A stretch of 64,000 bases of DNA from Cyanobacteriota bacterium (GTDB taxonomy: Bacteria > Acidobacteriota > Vicinamibacteria > Vicinamibacterales > UBA2999): positions 124,001-188,000 of the forward strand of contig JAIEMQ010000013.1 in assembly GCA_019752015.1 (NCBI GenBank), read 5' to 3'. The notes under the pieces are model-generated. The model saw nothing but the letters and a program-made list of their open reading frames with translations. It had not been told where the DNA came from and did no database searches. Position numbers and translations under genes: made by a program. This document shows, in pieces, positions 7,793-16,900 of this stretch (position 1 is its first letter; every line of letters starts with the position of its first letter).

Positions 7793-10465
7793 TCAGGAAT
7801 CAATTTCTTTCTTGAGTTCCTCGAGAATTCGAAGCGCATCAATCGGCGTCGTGCGATTGATGTCGATCTCGCGAATTCGCTCCTTCAGCTTCTCATCCGC
7901 CGGATTGACCGTCTGAAACAGGCCGAGCTGCTGTTGTGCCGATGACGGAGAGCCGCTGATCGTCGGCTTGCCGCCGCGCGTCAACTCGTCGTGCTCCAGC
8001 GAAGCGAGGATGTCGCGCGCGCGGGCGATCACCGGCGCCGGTAACCCTGCGAGCCGCGCCACCTGGATGCCATAGCTGCGGTCGGATCGCCCGGCGAGGA
8101 TCTTGTGCAGGAAGATGATGTCGTCCTTCCACTCGCGCGCGGCAACGTGGAAGTTGACGACGCCGCCGAACGCGTCGGCGAGATCCGTCAGCTCGTGATA
8201 GTGCGTGGCGAACAGCGTCTTCGGCCGCGAGCGAGGATTGGTCGCCATGTGCTCGGCGACCGCCCACGCGATGCTGAGGCCATCGAACGTCGCCGTGCCG
8301 CGGCCAATCTCATCGAGGACCACCAGACTCTTCGACGAGGCGCCGCTCAGGATCTGCGCGGTCTCCTGCATTTCGACCATGAACGTCGATTGACCGCGCG
8401 CGATGTTGTCCGACGCGCCGACGCGCGCGTACAGCCGATCGATCAGGCCGATCTTCGCTTCTTTCGCCGGCACGAACGATCCCGATTGCGCGAGCAGGCA
8501 GAGCAGCGCGACCTGCCGCAGATACGTCGACTTGCCGCCCATGTTCGGACCCGTCAGGATCACCAGCTGATGCGTGGTCCCGTTCAACTGGATGTCGTTG
8601 GGCACGAACGCGCCGCCGGCCAGGCGCTCGACCACCGGATGCCGCACGTCGACCGCAACGATCTCATCGCCGTCGTGGACGTACGGCTTGGTGTAGTTGC
8701 AGGCGGTCGCCGTTTCGGCCAGCGCACTCAACACGTCGATGCCGGCCACGGCCCGAGCGGTATCGAGCACGCGCGGCGATTCGGCGGCGACGCGCTGCCG
8801 CAGCGATTCGAACACGTCGAGCTCGCGCGCGACGATCCGTTCGTCGGCGCCGAGCACCTTCTCTTCATATTCCTTCAGCGCCGGCGTGATGTAGCGCTCA
8901 CCGCCCGCGACCGTCTGCTTGCGGATGAAATGCGCCGGCACGTTCGGCACGTTCGGCTTCGACACCTCGATGAAGTAGCCGAAAGTGCGGCTGAAGCCGA
9001 CTTTCAGGTTCTTGATGCCGGTGCTGACGCGCTCGGCATCTTCCATTTCGGCGATGACCTGTTTGCCGGATCGGCTGATGCGGCGCAGCTCGTCGACTTC
9101 GCGATCGAAGCCGTCGCGGACGAAGCCGCCGTCGCGCGCCAGCGCCGGCGGTTCATCGGCAATCGCCTGGTCGATCCACTGCCGCAAGTCCAGCAGATCG
9201 TCGAGCTCGCCGATCAGGCTGCGAACGAGCGGCGCCTGGCATTCGCTCATCAACAGCGCGAGCCGGGGCACCGCGGCGAGCGATCGTGACAGCGCCATCA
9301 AGTCTCGCGGGCCCGCCGTCGACAGCGCGATGCGCGCGATCAGCCGCTCGAGATCCTGGATTGACTTCAGCGTCTCCCGCGCCTTGCCGCGCTCGGTCGT
9401 CCTGACCGCGAGCTCTTCGACGGCGTCCAGCCGATCGCGAATCGGTTCGAGCGCAGTCAGCGGGCGCAGCAGCCACGTGCGCAACAGGCGACAGCCCATC
9501 GGCGTGATCGTGCGATCGATCTCGTCCAGCAACGATCCGGCGCGGCCGCCCTCAGTCGATTGCACGACCTCGAGGTGCTTGAGCGTCGTGGGATCGATCT
9601 GCAGCCCTTCATTGAGCTGGCGAAGCCGGATACTGCGAACGTGCGCGAGCTCCGCCTTTTGCGTATCACGAAGATGCCGCACCAGCGCACCGCCGGCGCA
9701 GACTGCTGCTTGCCGCCGCTCGAGGCCAAAGCCTTCCAGACTCTGCACGCGCAATTGATCGAGCAGCGTCTGGCGCGCGGATTCCATTTCGAAGTGCCAG
9801 CCGTCGATCTCCGTGATAGGCACGCTGATCTGCGAGATCTCGGGAATCGCGGCTGCCACGTCGTATCCCGAGGCCACGACAACCTCGCGCGGACGCAGCA
9901 CGGCGATCTCCGTCCGCAGCGCCGCGAGCCCCTCAGGCCCCGCGTATTCCGCGACGTCGAATTCGCCGGTTGAGATATCGACGAGCGCGACACCGAACAT
10001 GTCGTTCGCGTTCGTCGCGATGATCGACATCAGAAAGGCCGGTTCTCGCGCGTCGAGATAATTGCTGTCGGTGAGCGTGCCCGGCGAGACGACGCGAACG
10101 ACGTCGCGCTTGACGACGCCCTTCGCGTTTTTCGGATTCTCAATCTGCTCGCAGATCGCGACGCGATAGCCCTTTTTCACCAGCCGCGCAATGTAGCCGT
10201 CCGCGGCGTGAAAGGGCACGCCGCACATCGGCACCGCGGTGCCCGACGCGTCCTTCGATCGCGAGGTCAGCGTCAGATCGAGCGCGCGCGACGCGACCAG
10301 CGCGTCTTCGTAGAACATTTCGTAGAAATCGCCCATCCGGAAGAACAGCAGCGCATGGCGATACTGGCGCTTCGCGTCGAAGTACTGACGCATGGCCGGC
10401 GTGAGGTTGGCCGGCGGCGCTGTTGATGTGGATGGCGACTGCGACACAGGTCTGAAAAACTGCAA
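7793..10465 (-). CDS. mutS: DNA mismatch repair ATPase MutS
   Basis: An 890-residue protein recognising base mismatches and small loops. The N-terminal mismatch-binding motif FFRMGDFYEMF (Phe and Glu that probe the mismatch) is close to the start. The C-terminal ABC-type ATPase has Walker A GPNMGGKSTYLRQ (Lys about residue 645), then LVVLDEIGRGTATFDG and the dimerisation helix-turn-helix region. The frame opens with a TTG at 10465; a GTG at 10447 or an ATG close to the MRQYFDAKR segment are alternatives, none with a clear ribosome site. Divergent from tsaB with 20 bases between. No mutL is in the window. Confidence 0.95.
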   Translation of the reverse strand: MQFFRPVSQSPSTSTAPPANLTPAMRQYFDAKRQYRHALLFFRMGDFYEMFYEDALVASRALDLTLTSRSKDASGTAVPMCGVPFHAADGYIARLVKKGYRVAICEQIENPKNAKGVVKRDVVRVVSPGTLTDSNYLDAREPAFLMSIIATNANDMFGVALVDISTGEFDVAEYAGPEGLAALRTEIAVLRPREVVVASGYDVAAAIPEISQISVPITEIDGWHFEMESARQTLLDQLRVQSLEGFGLERRQAAVCAGGALVRHLRDTQKAELAHVRSIRLRQLNEGLQIDPTTLKHLEVVQSTEGGRAGSLLDEIDRTITPMGCRLLRTWLLRPLTALEPIRDRLDAVEELAVRTTERGKARETLKSIQDLERLIARIALSTAGPRDLMALSRSLAAVPRLALLMSECQAPLVRSLIGELDDLLDLRQWIDQAIADEPPALARDGGFVRDGFDREVDELRRISRSGKQVIAEMEDAERVSTGIKNLKVGFSRTFGYFIEVSKPNVPNVPAHFIRKQTVAGGERYITPALKEYEEKVLGADERIVARELDVFESLRQRVAAESPRVLDTARAVAGIDVLSALAETATACNYTKPYVHDGDEIVAVDVRHPVVERLAGGAFVPNDIQLNGTTHQLVILTGPNMGGKSTYLRQVALLCLLAQSGSFVPAKEAKIGLIDRLYARVGASDNIARGQSTFMVEMQETAQILSGASSKSLVVLDEIGRGTATFDGLSIAWAVAEHMATNPRSRPKTLFATHYHELTDLADAFGGVVNFHVAAREWKDDIIFLHKILAGRSDRSYGIQVARLAGLPAPVIARARDILASLEHDELTRGGKPTISGSPSSAQQQLGLFQTVNPADEKLKERIREIDINRTTPIDALRILEELKKEIDS

Positions 10466-10485
10466 TGAGTATGACAGACTCTTAA

Positions 10486-11232
10486 GTGCCTGTGATCATT
10501 TTGGCGCTGGACACAACAACGCGAGGCGGCAGCGTCGCCGTGGCGGACGGCGATCGCATGCTCGCGGTCGTTTCGGGCGACGAATCACGCACGCACGGCG
10601 AGCGTTTGCCGGGCGAGCTGGCGCGGGCACTCGACCGCGCGGGAGTGGCGCGCGACCAGATCGATCTGCTCGCGGTCGCAACAGGACCGGGCGCGTTCAC
10701 CGGACTCCGCATCGGCCTGGCGGCGATGCAGGGCCTGGCGATGACGTTGCACAAGCCGGTCGTCGGCGTGTCGGCACTGGACGCACTCGCCGCACAAGTG
10801 ACCAACGCGGACGTCGACGTGATTCTGCCGTGGATGGACGCGCAGCGCGGCGATGTGTTCGCGACGTTGATCGATCGGCAGTCCGGCGCCACGCTGGCAA
10901 CACCGGCCGCCGCGAATCCGAAAGCGCTGATCGATTCGTGGCACCAGCATCTGGCCAATCGCCGCGCGATCTTCATCGGCGATGCGGCGAGTCGCGACGC
11001 GTCGCTCATCGATCACGCCGGCAACGGGAAGTGGGAGATTCAACAACCGGCGCCGCTGGCTCCGCAGATTGCGGCGATCGGACGGCGTCGCGCGCAACAG
11101 GGCCATGCCGGACCACCGCACGCACTCGAGCCGATTTATGTCAGGCGCCCCGACGCCGAGATCGAGCGCGACCGCCGGCCAAAGGCCGGCGGCCCTGAGC
11201 GAAACGTCGCCTCCGAAGGAGGCGAGCATTGA
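10486..11232 (+). CDS. tsaB: tRNA threonylcarbamoyladenosine synthesis protein TsaB
   Basis: This 248-residue Kae1-like paralogue partners with TsaD and TsaE to make the t6A37 modification of ANN-decoding tRNAs. The N-terminal ILALDTTTRGGSVAV and the conserved ATGPGAFTGLRIGL segment are clear. The GTG start at 10486 precedes the PVIILALD strand. The last 20 or so residues (Arg/Lys/Gly/Glu-rich) are encoded by a palindromic repeat, so the native C-terminus may have been extended. The stop overlaps the start of rimI, the usual tsaB-rimI pairing. Confidence 0.93.
   Translation: MPVIILALDTTTRGGSVAVADGDRMLAVVSGDESRTHGERLPGELARALDRAGVARDQIDLLAVATGPGAFTGLRIGLAAMQGLAMTLHKPVVGVSALDALAAQVTNADVDVILPWMDAQRGDVFATLIDRQSGATLATPAAANPKALIDSWHQHLANRRAIFIGDAASRDASLIDHAGNGKWEIQQPAPLAPQIAAIGRRRAQQGHAGPPHALEPIYVRRPDAEIERDRRPKAGGPERNVASEGGEH
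11172..11224. repeat. Double-hairpin REP element inside the tsaB 3' end
   Basis: CCGCCGGCC/GGCCGGCGG (11172-11180 with 11184-11192, loop AAA) is followed by CGCCTCC-GAA-GGAGGCG (11208-11224). The sequence between and after (CTGAGCGAAACG, then TTGAGTCGAAGGG) resembles the dispersed palindromes common in this type of genome. It is translated as the TsaB tail and runs up to the rimI start codon. Confidence 0.75.
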
Positions 11233-11681
11233 GTCGAAGGGTCGAGCGGTTGGCCGGCCCCGACGATCTCGACGCGGTCCTGGCCATCGAGGAAGCCTCC
11301 TTCAACAACCCGACCACGCGGGAATGGTACGAAGGGGAGTTGAAGCGGCCGGACGTCTGCTTTATCTACGTGATGCGGACCGCCGAGCACCCGGTGGCGG
11401 GCTTCTGCGCCTTCTGGCTGGTGGTCGATCAGGCCCACATCAACAATTTGGCCATTCGACCTGAGCTACGCGGCCGAGGTCTCGGGTCCCATCTATTGGA
11501 GTCCATCGTCGCCGAGACCCGACATCTGGGTGCGACCAGCCTCACGCTCGAGGTTCGCCGCTCGAATGTGGCCGCGCAGCGTTTGTATGCCAAGGCCGGC
11601 TTCTACGAGCACAGCGTGCGCAAAAACTATTACACCCAGCCCGTCGAAGACGCGATCATCCTGCTGAGAAAAATCCCGTAG
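11229..11681 (+). CDS. rimI: Ribosomal-protein-alanine N-acetyltransferase (RimI)
   Basis: A 150-residue GNAT acetyltransferase. Acetyl-CoA binding is shown by INNLAIRPELRGRGLGSHLL (Q/RxxGxG/A-type loop), followed by LEVRRSNVAAQRLYAKAGF, the RimI signature that distinguishes it from other GNATs. The TTG at 11229 overlaps the tsaB TGA. It probably acetylates the N-terminus of ribosomal protein S18 or related proteins. Confidence 0.88.
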   Translation: MSRRVERLAGPDDLDAVLAIEEASFNNPTTREWYEGELKRPDVCFIYVMRTAEHPVAGFCAFWLVVDQAHINNLAIRPELRGRGLGSHLLESIVAETRHLGATSLTLEVRRSNVAAQRLYAKAGFYEHSVRKNYYTQPVEDAIILLRKIP

Positions 11682-11772
11682 ACACACGAGACACATCGCC
11701 GGCGAATTATGTTATCTTCCGCGCATAGGGACGGCGGCATAACGCACCGGTCCTGGAAGGGAGGCGGAAACG

Positions 11773-12012
11773 ATGGCTGAGGACTTGAAACACCTCCTCA
11801 TCGAGACCAACGAGGAATTTCGCCAGTTGGCCTCCAAGCACCACACTCTGGACGATCGCCTGCACGAGCTCGAAGCCAAGCATTACCTGTCGGACGCCGA
11901 GCAATTCGAAGAAGTCAGCATCAAGAAACGCAAACTCCAGGTCAAAGATCAGATGGAATTGATCCTGCGGAACTACCGCTCAGGTAGTTCAACGCCCGGT
12001 TTGTCCGCGTAA
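11773..12012 (+). CDS. YdcH-family (DUF465) small coiled-coil protein
   Basis: A 79-residue acidic/basic helical protein of the DUF465 family: EEFRQLASKHHTLDDRLHELE then EQFEEVSIKKRKLQVKDQMELIL. A strong ribosome site (AGGGAGG) lies just upstream of the ATG. Function is unknown. It is followed by a perfect 9-bp hairpin that probably ends the transcript. Confidence 0.85.
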   Translation: MAEDLKHLLIETNEEFRQLASKHHTLDDRLHELEAKHYLSDAEQFEEVSIKKRKLQVKDQMELILRNYRSGSSTPGLSA

Positions 12013-12023
12013 CACTTTCTATG

Positions 12024-12045
12024 GGGCATCCCGCGTGGGATGCCC
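12024..12045 (+). terminator. Hairpin terminator after the DUF465 gene
   Basis: GGGCATCCC (12024-12032), loop GCGT, GGGATGCCC (12037-12045), followed by TATTACCTT. The stem is perfect but the U-tract is poor, so termination may be partial or the hairpin may protect the 3' end. Confidence 0.6.
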
Positions 12046-12059
12046 TATTACCTTCTCGC

Positions 12060-12082
12060 AAGACCTCAAGACCTCAAGACCG
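12060..12082. repeat. 10-nt word repeat (AGACCTCAAG units)
   Basis: Two and a half copies of AGACCTCAAG sit 14 bases before the psd start codon. The same 22 bases recur exactly at 51255-51276, just before miaB. Confidence 0.8.
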
Positions 12083-12095
12083 CTATTATCAGTAG

Positions 12096-12725
12096 ATGCT
12101 CATCGATCGGGCTGGATGGCCCTTTGTCGTCGGGGCCCTGATCGTGGCCGTTGGCGTCGGATACTTTTTCGGCCGCGCCTGGTCGGTTCCGTTCCTGGTC
12201 CTCGGCGCGTTCTTCCTGTTCTTCTTTCGCGATCCCGATCGTCATCCGCCCACAGGCGCGAACCTCGTGTTGTCGCCCGCCGACGCGCGGGTGATGACCG
12301 CCGGTGAACTGCCGTGGCCCGGCGCGCCGCCGGGCGAGTGGAAGATCGTCAGCATGTTCCTGTCCCCGATGGACGTCCACGTCAACCGGATCCCGGTTGC
12401 GGGGCGGGTGACCAAGGTGGAGTATCATCCCGGCAAATTCCTGCCCGCGTATAAGAAGGAGGCCGGCGAGCTGAACGAATGGACGGAAGTCTGGTTCGAT
12501 CGCCCGGGCGGCCCCGTCGTCGTCAGGCAGATTGTCGGCATTCTCGCGCGGCGGATTGTGTGCAGGCTCGAGCAAGGACAGCAAGTGTCGGCCGGCGATC
12601 GCTTCGGCGTGATGAAATTCGGGTCGCGGATTGACCTGTTCGTTCCGCGCACGGCGACGATACATGTAAAGGTGGGCGACAAGGTGGTCGGCGGCGAAAC
12701 GACGATCGCAACGCTCGCGCCATAA
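12096..12725 (+). CDS. psd: Phosphatidylserine decarboxylase proenzyme
   Basis: This 209-residue inner-membrane enzyme makes phosphatidylethanolamine from phosphatidylserine. Two hydrophobic helices at the N-terminus are followed by FFFRDPDRHPP, SPADARV and SPMDVHVNR. Autocleavage to alpha and beta chains is expected at the Gly-Ser of MKFGSRID (Ser about 177, becoming the pyruvoyl group). The short length and FGSR site are those of the type common outside enterobacteria. Next to pssA, the preceding step of the pathway. A TATTAT at about 12084 may be a -10 element. Confidence 0.94.
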   Translation: MLIDRAGWPFVVGALIVAVGVGYFFGRAWSVPFLVLGAFFLFFFRDPDRHPPTGANLVLSPADARVMTAGELPWPGAPPGEWKIVSMFLSPMDVHVNRIPVAGRVTKVEYHPGKFLPAYKKEAGELNEWTEVWFDRPGGPVVVRQIVGILARRIVCRLEQGQQVSAGDRFGVMKFGSRIDLFVPRTATIHVKVGDKVVGGETTIATLAP

Positions 12726-12743
12726 CCCTCGTCGAAGAGACTC

Positions 12744-13553
12744 ATGAGCCAGAAGGGCGGACCGCAGCACTTCAAGTTGCACGCCGTGAAGCACGGGCAC
12801 GATCGCCGCGGCCTCCGGCGCGGCGTGTCGCTGCTGCCCAGCCTGTTTACGCTCGCGAATCTGTTCTGTGGCTGGGCGTGCGTCGTGCACGCCATGCGCG
12901 GCGAGATTGCCACGGCGGCGCCCTTCATCGGCTTCGCGGTCGTGCTCGACATGCTCGACGGCCGCATTGCGCGCATGACCGGGACCACCAGCGACTTCGG
13001 CGTGCAGCTCGATTCACTTGCCGATCTGATCTCGTTCGGCATGGCGCCGGCGGTGCTCGCGTTTCAGTGGGGACTGCTGCCCCTCGGCCGCATCGGCTGG
13101 GCGGTCGGGTTCATGTACCTGACAGCGGCGGCGCTGCGCCTGGCGCGTTTCAACATCCAGGGCAACACCGACAAGCGCTATTTCATCGGCCTGCCGAGTC
13201 CCGCGGCCGCGGGTCTCGTCGCGGCGACGGTGTTTTATTTCCCTGAAGGACTGCAGACCAAGCCGATCGCGTGGCTGGGCGTGCTGATGCTGATCGTGCC
13301 GGCGCTGTTGATGGTCAGCACGATTCGTTTCCAGAGCTTCAAGACGTTCGACCTGCGCATGCGCCGCGGCTGGCGCGGCCTCTTCCTGGTCGCCGCGTTC
13401 ATCGCCTTGCTCGTGTCGCAGCCGCACGAAGTGCTGATCGCGATGGCCTACGCCTATTTCGTGTCGGGATTCATCGGCGAGATTCTCGCGCGCCGCCGGC
13501 ACGAGCCGCCGATTGAAGAAGAGGTCGAAAAGCGGGCCAAAGACGCCAGCTGA
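12744..13553 (+). CDS. pssA: CDP-diacylglycerol-serine O-phosphatidyltransferase
   Basis: A 269-residue integral membrane enzyme that condenses CDP-diacylglycerol with serine. The CDP-alcohol phosphotransferase motif (D-G-x2-A-R-x8-G-x3-D-x3-D) is complete in DMLDGRIARMTGTTSDFGVQ and the following LDSLAD, near residues 70-95. About eight hydrophobic helices; basic N-terminus. Start 18 bases after psd, so the two steps to phosphatidylethanolamine form one unit. The stop codon is followed five bases later by a dispersed repeat. Confidence 0.94.
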   Translation: MSQKGGPQHFKLHAVKHGHDRRGLRRGVSLLPSLFTLANLFCGWACVVHAMRGEIATAAPFIGFAVVLDMLDGRIARMTGTTSDFGVQLDSLADLISFGMAPAVLAFQWGLLPLGRIGWAVGFMYLTAAALRLARFNIQGNTDKRYFIGLPSPAAAGLVAATVFYFPEGLQTKPIAWLGVLMLIVPALLMVSTIRFQSFKTFDLRMRRGWRGLFLVAAFIALLVSQPHEVLIAMAYAYFVSGFIGEILARRRHEPPIEEEVEKRAKDAS

Positions 13554-13557
13554 TCAG

Positions 13558-13948
13558 ACCAGGGCCACAGAAGGCACAGACTTTCCGATCTTGAGAAACA
13601 GGCGCGGACTATTTCACACCGATCCAGGAAAGCACCAGCGATTCAACGACCGTCACCATTTTCGCGTTCGGGTCACTGCTAGTGTTTCCTGGTCGCGATC
13701 TTAAGCCAGGACTACCTGGCCTCTACTTTCAGGACGCTGAGTCCTATTTTGCACGGGAGCGAGCGCCCGAAGGTTTGTGGAAGTCCGGACTGGAGGATCG
13801 TGTGAGTGCCGATGGCGACAGTTGGAAGGCCGACCACAGGCTGTTCGATTGGGGCAAGTGGGACGGCATTGTCCGGCCGGTTGTATCGCGAGACGCACCT
13901 GAGTGATTGGCACCGGTCTGAGCCAGCTGTGCCATCTGTGGCCCTGGT
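13558..13948. repeat. 391-bp segment bounded by inverted ACCAGGGCCACAGA-type repeats
   Basis: The left repeat (13558-13580) begins ACCAGGGCCACAGAAGG; the right end (13927-13948) is the same sequence inverted, with one mismatch over 22 bases. The same inverted repeat brackets the second GxxExxY gene. Between the repeats I find no confident gene. A 74-codon frame (13682-13906, GTG start) contains a compositionally ordinary stretch with DWGKWDGIVRPVV but has no recognisable homology and no ribosome site. This fills the 440-base gap between pssA and the sensor kinase. Confidence 0.6.
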
Positions 13949-13996
13949 GAACTAGAGTCTTGAAGGGCTGGAATCCTGACCGAATGAGTCAAGTTT

Positions 13997-16900
13997 TTAG
14001 ATCTGCGGCAGCGTCATCGTGACGCTCGTGCCGTGGCCTTTCTGTGACGTCACCGCGATCGTGCCGCGATTCGCTTCCACGTTCCGCTTCGCAATCGTCA
14101 ATCCGAGGCCGGTGCCGATCGCCTTCGTCGAGAAATACGGCTCGAAGATCTTCGCGATCGCCAAATCATCCATGCCGATGCCGGTATCGGTGACGCGCAG
14201 CTGCACCATGTGATCGGGGGCGAGCGCGGCATCAATTGTCAGCGTGCCGCCGTTCGGCATCGCGTGCAGCGCGTTCTCGATGATGTTCGTCAGCGCCCGG
14301 CCAATCAGCGTGCGATCGATGCTGACGCCGGGCAATGATGCGGGCACATGCGTGTCGATCGTCACGCGGTCGGCGAGTCCGGAACGATACGGCTCGACGA
14401 CTTCCTCGACCAGCTCGCCGAGGTTCGTATCGACCGGCCTCGGCTCGGGCGATGTCGCGAAGCTCGAGAACTCAGAAGAGATCTGGCGTAACAGCCGGAC
14501 CTGGCCGAGGATGTTGCCGACGCACTCGTCGATGACGTTGCCCATCGGCTTGCCGCGATCCAGGTGCACGCGGCGCAGGTGTTCGGCGTTGAGCTGGATC
14601 GGCGTCAGCGGGTTCTTGATGTCGTGGGCCACCTGCCGCGCCATATCGGCCCATGCCGCGAGACGATTCGTGCGTTCCAGCTCGCCACGCTGCCGCTGCA
14701 GGTCGTCCGCCATCTGGTTGAACGCATCGACCAGCCGCCGCAATTCATCCGACGAGGTCGCCAGCACCCGGGCATCAAGATCGCCGCGCGCAATCCGGCG
14801 CGTGGCGCGCATCAGCCGGTTGACCGGATCGGCGATGCGCTCGGCCATGTAATAGCCGATCCCGGCGCCGAGCATGATGAAGAGCACCGCCGCCAGCAGC
14901 ACGCGGCGATCGAGCTCTTCGATCTGCGCCTGCATCTCCTGCTGCCGCGACGCCAGCGGAATGGTCAGCACCGCTTCGCGCCCCTGGATCTGCACCGGCG
15001 TCGCGGCGATCAGGTATTCGAGCCCGCCGGCGCGTTCGCGGCCGACGAACGATGGCCGGCCCTCGATGAAGATCGCGCGATACACCTCGCCTGGTGTGCG
15101 GCTCGGCAGCAGCCCGGACGCAAACAGGTTGCGTTCGCTCGATGCCAGCAGGGTCGGACCGTCGAAGATGTTGACGTCCTGCGCGACGACACGGCTCAGC
15201 CAGACGATCAGGTCGTCGGCCACCGCCGCCTGGCCGACGAACCCGCGCAGATCCTCGAAGACGCGGCTGGCGACCGTGGCGAGTCGCGTCGCTTCGCTCT
15301 CGATGTCCGCCAGCATCACGTTGGCCGTGTACTGACGCGAGACCAGCGCGAGCGCGAGCACCGGCACGATCGCCGCCGCGACGAACGCCAGAAACAATTT
15401 GCGATAGAAGCTCGCACGCACTTCGGCGAACAGGGCACGGCCCGACGCCGGTGCGCGGCCGGCCAGCAGGTTGAACGTCATGTTGCCGATGACGGCCGCG
15501 ACAAAGACCAGAAATGCCAGCGCCAGCAGCTCGGCTTCGGCGACGAGGTGCCCGAAGGCATTTTGCCGCTCGCTCGTCAGCACGTAGATCGCGCCGCGAT
15601 CGCTCAGGAAGAACGCATCGCGCGAATCCGCGCCGCGCCTGATCGTCGTCCAGAACGGCGTGCGCGATTGATAGGCACGGCGGAACGCTCCTTCAGGCAG
15701 CGGCGGCGCGTCCTGAACCGACGTGTACAGCACGCGCCGGCTCCAGCCGTACACATAGAACTCGACCTCGGCACGCGGCCGCGGTTGTGCGCGCGACTGC
15801 GATCGGGCCAGCGCCTCGTACGGGTTTTGCGCCGAGACGAACGAGAGGTTGCCGTAGTCCAGCATCGAATGGACGACCACCGAGCCGGCCCGTCTGCCGC
15901 CGACGCACAGCGCCTTGCCGGCATGCAGCAGCCGCCGCTCTTCGGAAAACAGCGGCGACACTTCTTCGAGCTCTTCCCACTTGCACGATTGCTCGCTCCA
16001 CGGCTGCGGCTGCGTGAAGTCGGGAAGATTCATCGCGAACCGGCTGACCATCGCGCCGGACGAGTTGTGCAGCTCGACGCTCGACGTCAGCCGCTCGGTC
16101 GCCAGGCTCGTTTGCGACCAGATCAGGAACGCCGCGTCGGCAGGAGGTGGGCCGGACAGCGGTGCGTCGCTGGCTCGCGCCAGATCGTCCAGCGCAACGA
16201 TGCGATCGATCTCGGCGAGCGCCTTCTGAATCTTGGCGCGCAGCTCCTGACGCTGATGGCTGACTTCTGGCGCATAGCGCGTCTCGATCAGTTGCCGGCG
16301 CGCGCGCTCGGCGGCATCGACGAGCGACGGATACAGGACGATCGACGGCAACGCGACGGCGAGAAACGACATCAGCAGCTTCAGCGCCTGTGAGCCGTGC
16401 CGGCCGACGAAACGATAGCGATCCAGCAGCCACGCCGCGGCGGCCGCACTGATCACGATCAGGACCGAGGGCCACTGCGGCGCGCGGTCGTCGGCGGCGA
16501 GCACGCCAAACGCGACGATGCCGGGCAGCATCCACGCCATCAACGCGCGCGATCGCCACAGCAGCTGCCGGCCGGGAAACACCCATGGCGACCACGCCAG
16601 GCGGCACAGCAAGATGGCAACGCCGACCACGGCGGCGTTGAGCGCGATCAAGCCGACGATGACGGGGAGGCGGATCGGATCGAGCCGATCCAGCGAAAAC
16701 CGCACGATGTCGACAGGCGTCTGCGACACGTGCGTGCGCAGCAACCACGCGTAAAGCATGACCAGTGCGGTGATCGCGAAGCCCGCGGCCAGCTGCACGG
16801 CCCAGAACAGGAAACTGCGCGACACCCGATCGACCACGACGACGCCGAGACCCGGGCGGTGCGCCCCGCGCCACATCGTGAAGCTCGTGACCGCGAGGAC

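Noticed and set aside
13682-13906. 74-codon frame between pssA and the kinase as a real gene
   Set aside because: No ribosome site, no recognisable family, and it lies inside a repeat-bounded segment; kept only as a note within that feature.
14564-16393. Long open frame antisense to the sensor kinase
   Set aside because: Arg/Gln/His-rich composition typical of the complementary strand of a high-G+C gene; no motifs, and the kinase frame has full domain support.
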